Positions 47,566 to 55,286 of a stretch of DNA of 64,000 nucleotides are shown here, piece by piece (the first letter of the stretch is position 1; every line of letters begins with the position of its first letter). Position numbers and translations under genes: made by a program. The notes beneath the pieces are model-generated. The model was not told the origin of the DNA and did no database searches. It saw nothing but the letters and a program-made list of their open reading frames with translations. Origin of the DNA: a gamma proteobacterium NOR5-3 (GTDB taxonomy: Bacteria > Pseudomonadota > Gammaproteobacteria > Pseudomonadales > Halieaceae); NCBI GenBank assembly GCA_000158155.1, contig DS999405.1, positions 1,477,738 through 1,541,737 on the forward strand, given 5' to 3'.

Positions 47566-47904
47566 TCAGGATTGCTCCTCGAGCCAAAGCAAGGTGTCCA
47601 GATAACTGGCCAGATGCTGCAAATACTCCGGTGCCCGCTGGTCGAGCGCGACCAATGACTTGACCACCAGCCCCTGGGAATTCAACGGTCCTGCTGCCTC
47701 AGGTAGCGTGGCCACAGCTTGCTCTATTCGCGCCTCTACATCGCGTTGCCAGACACGCTGGCGCACAACATCCAGCGCCTGAAGCTCGGTCCGCTGACCG
47801 AGGAGTGTCCTTAGGCCACTCAGCGATTCCAATGTTTGGCTGAGCGCCCGCTCGGGCTTTTTCGAGCCTGTGTCCAAGACCCGGTTGCCTGCTGAATCAG
47901 CCAT
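47566..47904 (-). CDS. DUF2894-like small protein, last gene of the motor operon
   Basis: A 112-residue soluble, helical protein (ERALSQTLESLSGLRTLLGQ, RQRVWQRDVEARIEQAVATL, YLQHLASYLDTLLWLEEQS). ATG 47904 is chosen because it overlaps the stop of the OmpA-type gene by eight bases. In other proteobacteria a DUF2894 protein closes the DUF3348-DUF802-OmpA operon; the family name is from memory. It may be a cytoplasmic partner of the motor. Function unknown. Confidence 0.75.
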   Translation of the reverse strand: MADSAGNRVLDTGSKKPERALSQTLESLSGLRTLLGQRTELQALDVVRQRVWQRDVEARIEQAVATLPEAAGPLNSQGLVVKSLVALDQRAPEYLQHLASYLDTLLWLEEQS

Positions 47905-48547
47905 TGGGTGGAGGTGACTCAGATGGAACGGTGCGGGGCACGGGCGCCATTTCAACCCGCCGATTCAACGCGCGGCCTGACTCATCAAGGTTGGGTGCAA
48001 CGGGCTGCTGGTCACCAAACGCCGCCGCGAATACGCGATCGGCGGGCAGTCCCGCAGCGACCAGCTCACGGGTCACGGTCAACGCGCGCTGGGCCGACAA
48101 CTCCCAGTTATCGGCAAAGTTGAGGTTGCCTGACTGAATCGGCAGGTCATCGGTAAACCCACTGATCATCAATAATTGATCATTCTCCTGGAGAAAGACC
48201 TCGAGGGGCGCAGCCAGGGTGACCAGCAGCTCGCGACCCTCCTCTTGCAATCGGTCGGAGTTCAGTGCGAACAACACACTGCCACTGATTCCGATGCGAC
48301 CATCGTTGATAGTGATTCGACCGCTCGACAGAGGCCCGGCCAGGGCTTGCTCAAGTACCTGCCGGCGCGCCAGCTCCCGCTCGCGCTCCGCTTCTGCCAA
48401 CTCCAGGTCTTTTGCCAACTCCAATTGAAAGCCCAGTGTCCAGACCAGAATGAGGACAAACACACCGACCAGGCCCGTCATCAGATCGCCGAAGATCGCC
48501 CACACCGGGGGACCATCATTCAGGCCATCGTCGAGAAACTCGTTCAC
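47897..48547 (-). CDS. OmpA/MotB/ZorB-like peptidoglycan-anchored motor subunit
   Basis: A 216-residue protein starting at GTG, overlapping the DUF802 stop (GTGA). One membrane helix follows a short cytoplasmic end: VWAIFGDLMTGLVGVFVLIL, with an acidic residue (Asp21) at the helix start, exactly where MotB and ZorB carry their ion-binding Asp. A charged linker precedes an OmpA-like domain with GFTDDLPI, NWELSAQRALTVTRELV and ALNRRVEM, which bind diaminopimelate in peptidoglycan. With the DUF802 protein it should form a 5:2 ion-driven motor. Whether it rotates, and for what, is not known. Confidence 0.85.
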   Translation of the reverse strand: MNEFLDDGLNDGPPVWAIFGDLMTGLVGVFVLILVWTLGFQLELAKDLELAEAERERELARRQVLEQALAGPLSSGRITINDGRIGISGSVLFALNSDRLQEEGRELLVTLAAPLEVFLQENDQLLMISGFTDDLPIQSGNLNFADNWELSAQRALTVTRELVAAGLPADRVFAAAFGDQQPVAPNLDESGRALNRRVEMAPVPRTVPSESPPPNG

Positions 48548-50520
48548 GAGCGATCCGCCTCGACCTGCAGTGCGGCGGTCACCGACTCAAGGCGCTCGAG
48601 AATGGTTTGCTGCGTGATCAGGTTATGGTCAATGATTTCCCGCGCCTGATCCACGTAATACCCCATCTGCTCGTCGCTGCGCGAACCAGAAGCCGTCAAC
48701 ACGTCGGTGATAGCCGACAGCGAGGTATTCACCGCCTCGCTACTGCCTTTGAAGGTGGCCACCGAATCGGCAAAGCCACCGCTCAGCGCTGCCAATTCGA
48801 GCGCAGTGCCGGCAATGTGCTGCCCGGAAGCGCTCAGTTGCTCGCTCAGATTTTTAGCCAGCAGCTCCAACGCCTCACCGCTGTGCGCCAGCAGCTGCTC
48901 CAGCTCTCCTGCAAGTTTGCCCGACAACTGCTGCCAATGCTGTTCATTGCTATCAAGGGTTGACGCCATCTTCTGCGAGAGACTGTCTGTGACCTGCGTC
49001 AATTGCTGCGCACTTTGCGTCATGAGCCGGTCCAGGTTGTCGGCTGCGGCGCCGGACTGCTGCTCCATATGCTCCTTGAATTGCGCAGTCATCATCTGCA
49101 GCAGGGCCTGCTGCTCTTCGCCACGCTCCTTCAGGTTCGCGATGAGCGCCAATTGCTGCTGCATCAAAGTCGATCGCTCCTCCATCAGCAACTTGTCGCG
49201 CTCCAGGGATCGATCGGTATTGTCCTGTAGCGTGTTGAACAAATCACTGCCGATGCTAATCGACTGGCCGGCGGCAGACTCCATGCTGGCAACGGACTGA
49301 TTGATGCTGCTGGTCATGGTTTGAAGCTTCTCGCCAAGGGACTCCTGCAGTTCTGTTATTAGAGCGCCGCTGTTATCGAGCCGCTGTCGCTCCAGCGACT
49401 GAATCTCCTGCAGTTGGTTACCCAGCTGTGCAACAAACGTATCGATGCGTTCGCTCATGGTGCCCTGCCACTGCGCCTCGGCAATCCGGCGCGCTTCCAG
49501 CTCCTGAGCCTGCTGGGCACGCAGGGCCGTGTGCACCTCTTCGTCTCCCAGTCTGCGCGCCGCTGCCTCACTGGCGAGTTGCTCCGAGGCCTGCTTCAGC
49601 AACTGTCCCACAAAGGGCTGCAAAGTCTCAGCGGTCTCTTTACCCGTGTGGGCCAGACTGCCCTTGACCTCACTGGCGAGCGCTGCCGTAAGCGCCTGAA
49701 AGTCTGCACGCACCGCCGTTTCAAACTCGCGCTGCTGGGTCACAAGCTGCTCTCCCGAGCGTTCGCTCCAGGCGGCCAGTTGCTCTCCAAGCTGGCCCAG
49801 CTGCTGACTCAATGCCACCAGACCGGCCACCGCGTCGGGGAAAGCACTGGCCTGCTGCTGCAGCGCGCTGTAGGTTTGGGTGCGCTGATGACTGAGCGAA
49901 TAATCCCGAAAATAATCATCCCGGTGATGGTCCAGAGATTTTGATAGCTGGAGTCGCTCGCGCTGACTGAGCGTCGCAATCAAACCCAGCATGGCCGATG
50001 CCGCGACACCGGCGACCGAGGTACCAAAGGCCATTCCCAGTCCCTGAATGGGTGCGGCCAAACCTTGTCGAATCGCCGTCAGCTCAGTGCCACCCTCAAG
50101 CGCCAGCGCCGCACCGCCCAGTGTGGCGACCATGCCCACGAAAGTACCCATCAAACCCAGCATCACCAACAGTCCTACCAGATAGGGCGTCAGGATGGGC
50201 GCAGGCAGTCCCTGAAAGTGGCCCACAATACGCTGGCGCACAGCGTGGCGGAGTGCCTCGGGCACGGTAGACAGCCATGCATCCAGCGTCGGGGTATCAG
50301 CAGACGATGACTGAGCCATGTCCAACGTGCTCAAGGCCATCTCCAGGCCTTTGGTATGTCGCTGATAGCGCCAGAGCTCCGCACCGCCGACACCGTACGC
50401 CGTGACGATTAGCAACATGACCAGAAGAGTCAAACTGTCATCGGCAGCCACCAATCCAGCCATCAGAACAATCAGGGCCATGCCAGTAATAAAGGCCGCG
50501 TAGGAGAGAACTCGAGTCAT
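48544..50520 (-). CDS. DUF802 ZorA/MotA/TolQ-like motor stator with long coiled-coil tail
   Basis: A 658-residue protein; ATG 50520 overlaps the DUF3348 stop (ATGA). Four membrane helices: about 4-26, 29-50, 110-141 and 160-184. The latter two carry the pore motifs LGLMGTFVGMVATL and GLGMAFGTSVAGVAASAMLG, as in ZorA and TolQ/ExbB/MotA. Residues from about 190 on are a coiled coil of some 470 residues rich in Gln, Glu, Leu and Ala, pointing to the cytoplasm, like the tail of ZorA. The DUF802 name is from memory. Predicted pentamer around two OmpA-type subunits. Confidence 0.85.
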   Translation of the reverse strand: MTRVLSYAAFITGMALIVLMAGLVAADDSLTLLVMLLIVTAYGVGGAELWRYQRHTKGLEMALSTLDMAQSSSADTPTLDAWLSTVPEALRHAVRQRIVGHFQGLPAPILTPYLVGLLVMLGLMGTFVGMVATLGGAALALEGGTELTAIRQGLAAPIQGLGMAFGTSVAGVAASAMLGLIATLSQRERLQLSKSLDHHRDDYFRDYSLSHQRTQTYSALQQQASAFPDAVAGLVALSQQLGQLGEQLAAWSERSGEQLVTQQREFETAVRADFQALTAALASEVKGSLAHTGKETAETLQPFVGQLLKQASEQLASEAAARRLGDEEVHTALRAQQAQELEARRIAEAQWQGTMSERIDTFVAQLGNQLQEIQSLERQRLDNSGALITELQESLGEKLQTMTSSINQSVASMESAAGQSISIGSDLFNTLQDNTDRSLERDKLLMEERSTLMQQQLALIANLKERGEEQQALLQMMTAQFKEHMEQQSGAAADNLDRLMTQSAQQLTQVTDSLSQKMASTLDSNEQHWQQLSGKLAGELEQLLAHSGEALELLAKNLSEQLSASGQHIAGTALELAALSGGFADSVATFKGSSEAVNTSLSAITDVLTASGSRSDEQMGYYVDQAREIIDHNLITQQTILERLESVTAALQVEADRS

Positions 50521-51287
50521 GGATTTTTCCGGATAGGATCTTCTGAAGTCAGGCAAGACAACATGCCCTGGAGCGGCTGCAGCCTGAGTGTTAATTCTGC
50601 GTGCAGCAGTTGCTGCAACTCATCGTGAAAGCGCGCCAACCAACCCCCCTCCTGAACCCACAGCGCGGGATCGCCGGCGACCCAATCTTGCTGGTGTTGG
50701 TGGAGGCGCAAGTGCTCAAATCGCCTGGCTATCAGCTGGGGCAGCGTTGCCAAACAGCGGCGACTGTACTTCACGAGTATGGGACTCAAAGCCACCTCTA
50801 ACGCCGCGACTTGTGCCAGCTCGTCACTTTTACATTGCAACCGCTCCAGCAATGTCTTTCTGAGCTGCGAAACGCGTCGCTCGAGTTCACTTTGGTGCAG
50901 ACTGTAAAAACGCTGGTAACTGGCTGTCGCCTCGGGTGCGCTCAAGGTGTCATCATTCGCGGTGGGCAGGCGAAAGACTGTTTTTCCTGCACTTAAATGC
51001 TCGCTCTCGCCCGCCCCGAAACTCGCATCAATGGACGCCCGCATCGCCGCCCGGTGCTGCTCAAACAGTAGGTCGGCAGCGTGGCTATCAACAGCCTCAG
51101 CGCAAGCACAGATGCTGTCCAGGGTAGTAAAGAAATCGGACAAGGTGATCGCTTCAGAGATGTCGATCAAATCAGCCAATTGATTAGCAAACACCCGTTT
51201 CCCCGGCACTGAAGACGCCAGGCCCAGATCAGTCAGACGACGCACCAGGGGTGCCTGCCCCATAGATGATGGTATTGCCTTGGACAT
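50517..51287 (-). CDS. DUF3348-like protein, first gene of the motor operon
   Basis: A 256-residue soluble protein, MSKAIPSSMGQAPLVRRLTD at the start; a GTG four codons upstream (51299) is an alternative. It is helical, with LADLIDISEAITLSDFFTTL, a Cys pair SICACAEA and a basic C-terminal half (RRVSQLRKTLLERLQCKSDE). No enzymatic motif was seen. It overlaps DUF802 by four bases and begins the four-gene unit. Probably an adaptor or regulator of the motor; family name from memory. Confidence 0.75.
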   Translation of the reverse strand: MSKAIPSSMGQAPLVRRLTDLGLASSVPGKRVFANQLADLIDISEAITLSDFFTTLDSICACAEAVDSHAADLLFEQHRAAMRASIDASFGAGESEHLSAGKTVFRLPTANDDTLSAPEATASYQRFYSLHQSELERRVSQLRKTLLERLQCKSDELAQVAALEVALSPILVKYSRRCLATLPQLIARRFEHLRLHQHQQDWVAGDPALWVQEGGWLARFHDELQQLLHAELTLRLQPLQGMLSCLTSEDPIRKNP

Positions 51288-51525
51288 AACTGTGAACACA
51301 ACGCCTTATGTAGCGGAGGCGCTTGGCCCGCGTACAAATTATTTAGAGAGTGGCAGTCAGCGGCTAACAACCGCCGGGAGCGATCGTCGACACTTCAGAC
51401 ACCTTAGCGTCCGAGTAGGCCTACCGCGTGAGGCGCGAAGGGTACGCATATTAGCGACGGGTTTAAAGGGCCAAAAGTGGATATCGGCAACTTAACTTAC
51501 CCAACTGGGGCCACGCGGTTGTACG

Positions 51526-53901
51526 TCAGGCGTTTACCCGTGACTCCCCGGCGAGAGGCGGCGACCTCCAGAATTTGAGTATCAGCTGCATGAGATCCTC
51601 CCGGTCTATCGGCTTTGCGAGAAAGGCGTTTCCCCCGGCCTCGAGGGCATCCTGAATCTGTGAATCCTGCACCGTTGCCGAAAGAACGATGATCGGCAGA
51701 GTCTCCTTTGAAAGCGTCTTGCGAATATGTGTGATGGCTTCCACGCCCCCCATCTCGGGCATCTGCAGGTCCATGAGCACAAGATCGAAGTTCTGCGTGG
51801 CAGTAAGCTCAAGCGCTTCCCGACCGTGGTTCGCAACGACAACCGGGATACCCAGATTCTCGAAAATCGCCTTAATGAGCAACTGCATGGTGAAGCTGTC
51901 CTCGACCAGCAGGATCCGGGGTGGCCCCTCGCTTTGAACCCGGGCCAGCAGCCCCCCTTCCAGAGAATCACCAGCCGCATCGGCCGCCACGGGTTCTTCC
52001 ATGGTGCTGGACCCGCCCGGTGCAGGGGCCGGCGCACTGCACGCGCGCTCACCACTGGGCAACGTCAGTGAGAAACTGGCCGTCGTGCCCGCACCGAGCT
52101 GGCTTGCAAACACAAGTTTTGAACCCATAAGCGCCAGGAGACCATTGCAGATCGAAACGCCCAACCCCGTCCCACCGTAGCTGCGCGTATTGGACACATC
52201 GCTCTGAAAAAACGGATCGCCGAGCTGTTCGATTACTTCGGGCGACATACCCATACCTGTATCCGTGACCGAAAATCTCAGATCCGCATAGTTATCCTCG
52301 CGATGTTCAAGGGCCACGCCCAGGGTGATCTCACCCTCTTCTGTGAATTTGATGGCGTTGCTCACGAGATTATTGAGCACCTGTTCAATGCGAAACTCAT
52401 CACCATGCAACACCAGCTCCTCGAGCTCTGGTCCGGGTTTCGCAAGCACCTGAATACCTTTCTCCTGCGCGGCCGCGGAATAAAGCTCCGTGACGCGGGC
52501 AATGCAGGCACTGGGGCTAAATGGCACCGGCTTTAGTTCGAAGGCGCCGCGCTGCAGTTTTGTGACGGCAAGAATATCGTCGATGATCCGATGCAAGGAA
52601 TCACTGGAACGTTTCACAAAGCGGATTCGCTCCTGGTTATCCGGCGATTCCACGCTTTTTTCGATCAGATCCAACATGCCAATCATGCCCGTCAAAGGCG
52701 TGCGGATCTCATGGCTCATGTTGGCTAGAAACTGTTCTTTGGAATCGGCGAGGAGCTTCGCATCGCGAAGTGCCGCCATATTCTGAAGCTCCAGACGAAA
52801 AGCCAGAAACGCAAGGACACCGAGCAGAGCGCTGACAAAAATCAGCCCCAGGATCAGCAGTCGCTCCAATGCCTTTCGATTGGCCGCCACTTCTTCTTTG
52901 GGAATGCGTAGGTCAAATAACAGTCCGCTCGGACTCATGTTCACCCGCCCGTCTCGTGACCAGACCTGCTTTGCCAGATTCGAGGCATTATCCTCCATCC
53001 CCGTAAGCGCCCAGCCGAGGGTGAGAAGGACCTCAGGCGAATCCTGCCGTAGCTGCCCGGATGCAACGAACGCTGCGTGCAGGGCCTCGCGCTGCGGAAA
53101 GTAAGTCCAGAAACGGCTATCGGACGCTTCCCGCTCGTGCGCGAATGCGAGATCGGGGCGCTCCGTAGACACATACGTCCAACCCTCGCGAGCGTCGAGA
53201 ATGGTCAGCTCAAAACCAAAGCCATCCGCCATCTGGCGCAGCCTGGCGATGGTCTCAACCAGGGAAAAATTAACAACAATAAAGCCGTCCCGCTGACCTA
53301 GATCCGGATGCGTCCGCGTGGCCGTACGAACCGTCGGCTCGAGCGGCACGGTAATATTCCCGAACTCTCGATTGAGCGTTATATAAGAGTTGTAGAACTC
53401 ACCACGGCGCAAACCCCCGGCCCGAATGAAATAGGCCTCCCGGGATTTATCCTGAAGAGATGTGGCTGGAACAAAGAGACTGCGGCCGTCCGCCTGGGAG
53501 CGCCGATTGATGCGTGCACGTTCAACGCCGCTGCTGTCCAGCCAACGGACTTGAGAAACGCTTGGCCTGTCGCCAACGGCGGAGATAAAAACGTCCTCCA
53601 GAGCGCTACGCTCGAAGGCACGGCCCGCCCCAAGGACCCCGGACAACAAGAGCTCGCGCTCCACACTCAGACTGACTAGACGGATCTCGTCGACAAGGCG
53701 GCTTGTGACTGCCCGGGCCTGCTCCGAGCCGGCAAGAAGACGCCGCTGGTACTCCTGCTCCCGTTGCTCCGACTGCAGCTTAAAGAGCGAAACAGCAAAA
53801 ATCCCCACCAGTCCAAGGAGCAGGACCAGCAGAGTAACGGAGGGATGGCGCCTCAGGAAGCCAGGTTGATGCTGACCAGAAACGATAGAGCTCTGCGGCA
53901 T
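51526..53901 (-). CDS. Hybrid sensor histidine kinase
   Basis: A 791-residue membrane kinase. A first helix (VTLLVLLLGLVGIFAVSLFK) and a second near residue 345-365 enclose a large periplasmic CACHE-like sensor. HisKA follows with NMSHEIRTPLTGMIGM (His about 396), then HATPase motifs NLVSNAIKF, VTDTGMGMS and SYGGTGLGVSIC. A receiver domain ends the protein, with LVLMDLQMP (Asp about 709) and a Lys in AFLAKPIDRE. There is no Hpt domain and no response regulator next door, so its output partner is elsewhere. It lies 67 bases behind the SDR gene. Confidence 0.92.
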   Translation of the reverse strand: MPQSSIVSGQHQPGFLRRHPSVTLLVLLLGLVGIFAVSLFKLQSEQREQEYQRRLLAGSEQARAVTSRLVDEIRLVSLSVERELLLSGVLGAGRAFERSALEDVFISAVGDRPSVSQVRWLDSSGVERARINRRSQADGRSLFVPATSLQDKSREAYFIRAGGLRRGEFYNSYITLNREFGNITVPLEPTVRTATRTHPDLGQRDGFIVVNFSLVETIARLRQMADGFGFELTILDAREGWTYVSTERPDLAFAHEREASDSRFWTYFPQREALHAAFVASGQLRQDSPEVLLTLGWALTGMEDNASNLAKQVWSRDGRVNMSPSGLLFDLRIPKEEVAANRKALERLLILGLIFVSALLGVLAFLAFRLELQNMAALRDAKLLADSKEQFLANMSHEIRTPLTGMIGMLDLIEKSVESPDNQERIRFVKRSSDSLHRIIDDILAVTKLQRGAFELKPVPFSPSACIARVTELYSAAAQEKGIQVLAKPGPELEELVLHGDEFRIEQVLNNLVSNAIKFTEEGEITLGVALEHREDNYADLRFSVTDTGMGMSPEVIEQLGDPFFQSDVSNTRSYGGTGLGVSICNGLLALMGSKLVFASQLGAGTTASFSLTLPSGERACSAPAPAPGGSSTMEEPVAADAAGDSLEGGLLARVQSEGPPRILLVEDSFTMQLLIKAIFENLGIPVVVANHGREALELTATQNFDLVLMDLQMPEMGGVEAITHIRKTLSKETLPIIVLSATVQDSQIQDALEAGGNAFLAKPIDREDLMQLILKFWRSPPLAGESRVNA

Positions 53902-53968
53902 AAGATGCTTATTACTGCTCAGGTCGTGGATTCAATAACCAACCCCAACGTCAAAAAACCGCTGCAAC

Positions 53969-54913
53969 TTAGCGCCCCAGTGCGCTCTTGAGCATCTCGA
54001 CCAACGCCTCGTTATCGTAGCTGTAAGGTCCCCAGCTATTGAGCTCCACCAACTCACGAATCTTGGTTTCGATGGTGCGCTGTTGTTCGTTGGCATTGGG
54101 TACAACCACGTAGCGACGCAGCGGGGCGTCTGCAAGCAGTGCATGTTTGTAGGCGAGTGTGACTTCGTCGGGCTTCTTGTAAGAGAGCTCTACTTCCTCC
54201 ATGGCCTTGTATTGCTTTTCCATGCCGGACGTCACTATTCCGCCGCTGCCTACCACACGGGCCATGGAACGTTTCACCGCGCTGCGTCGAATCTGTGTTT
54301 GATAATTGCCCGGCTCGATTACGCTAACCGAGACACCCAGCGGCTCCAGCTCTGCGGCAAGAGAATCAGTAAATGCTTCGATGTAATGTTTACTGCCGCT
54401 GTACGCCGCAAAGCCTGGACCGGATATGGTTCCCGCAATAGATCCCGTTGTGGCAATGCGTCCTTTGGACTCAATCACCAAAGGAGCGAACGCTTTGGTC
54501 GTGCGTAAGACTCCTTCTACGTTTACCTGATAAACCAGGTTCAGGACGTCGATCTCAGTGTCTAATACGGCGCCACCATCGTAGATACCCGCATTGTTCA
54601 CCAATGCATAAAGGCCGGTTCCGCGCTCTTTGATGAACTGCACGGCGTCGTTCACCTCATCTTGCTTGGTGACATCCAAACGAATTGCTGTGATGTTATC
54701 TATTGCATTGAGCTCTGCCATTTCAGCATCTGAGCGCGCACCCGCGTAAACATGATGCCCCTCTTTGGCAAGCGATTCCGCCAAGTTCCGGCCGATGCCA
54801 GTGGTCGCTCCGGTAATCAGTATGGACTTCTGTGACTCGGGGCTTTGAGCAGCGGTCGCAAGAGCCACAGTCACTAAAAGGATGCCCGTCAGGCGTGAAA
54901 GTATTGTGGACAT
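53969..54913 (-). CDS. Short-chain dehydrogenase/reductase with a signal-peptide-like N-terminus
   Basis: A 314-residue SDR. ATG 54913 begins MSTILSRLTGILLVTVALAT, a hydrophobic segment ending AAQS that looks like a signal peptide or anchor. The Rossmann motif TGATTGIG (34-41) and NNAG follow. The active-site Ser is in TTGSIAG and YxxxK is YSGSK. All catalytic residues are present. Most SDRs are cytoplasmic because they need NAD(P)H, so the leader is odd; it may be a membrane anchor. Upstream of the hybrid kinase and divergent from the TonB receptor gene. Confidence 0.85.
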   Translation of the reverse strand: MSTILSRLTGILLVTVALATAAQSPESQKSILITGATTGIGRNLAESLAKEGHHVYAGARSDAEMAELNAIDNITAIRLDVTKQDEVNDAVQFIKERGTGLYALVNNAGIYDGGAVLDTEIDVLNLVYQVNVEGVLRTTKAFAPLVIESKGRIATTGSIAGTISGPGFAAYSGSKHYIEAFTDSLAAELEPLGVSVSVIEPGNYQTQIRRSAVKRSMARVVGSGGIVTSGMEKQYKAMEEVELSYKKPDEVTLAYKHALLADAPLRRYVVVPNANEQQRTIETKIRELVELNSWGPYSYDNEALVEMLKSALGR

Positions 54914-55286
54914 GGTGCGTCTCCGGATAATGAAGTGACGGAGCCTAACACAGCCAAATTCTGGCTTACATCGAGATCCGGTCCCTATGTGGCACCAACG
55001 CTTTTCGGTGGTTGCGCTTAAATCCTGACGGCACATGGCCAGCTGAAATAAGTAAGAAATGTCGAAAATCGGGCAAAAGCAGCCCAAAAAACAGAAAAAT
55101 TATGCGAAAAAAACCACAAAGCACGGTGATACGCTGGCCTCGAACCACCGTATGTGATTTGGTTGAATTGGAATTTGAGGGAAATAGCGCTCCGCCGTGT
55201 CATTAGAGTGCAGCAGTTATCTCAAGTTCCCGGAACATTTAAGCTCAATCCATTTTTTTCACACAAAGCTATGCAAGGAATCTACG
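54914..55286. other. Divergent intergenic region, SDR / TonB receptor
   Basis: About 370 bases. A very A-rich tract (plus strand, about 55050-55125) lies in its middle. No reading frame is convincing. AAGGA stands a few bases before the receptor ATG at 55287. Promoters for both neighbours should be here, but no clean -35/-10 pair was identified. Confidence 0.4.

Noticed and set aside
47566-51287. Complete Zorya defence system
   Set aside because: Only the motor-like half is present; no helicase (ZorD), ZorC or ZorE-type nuclease gene lies on either side.
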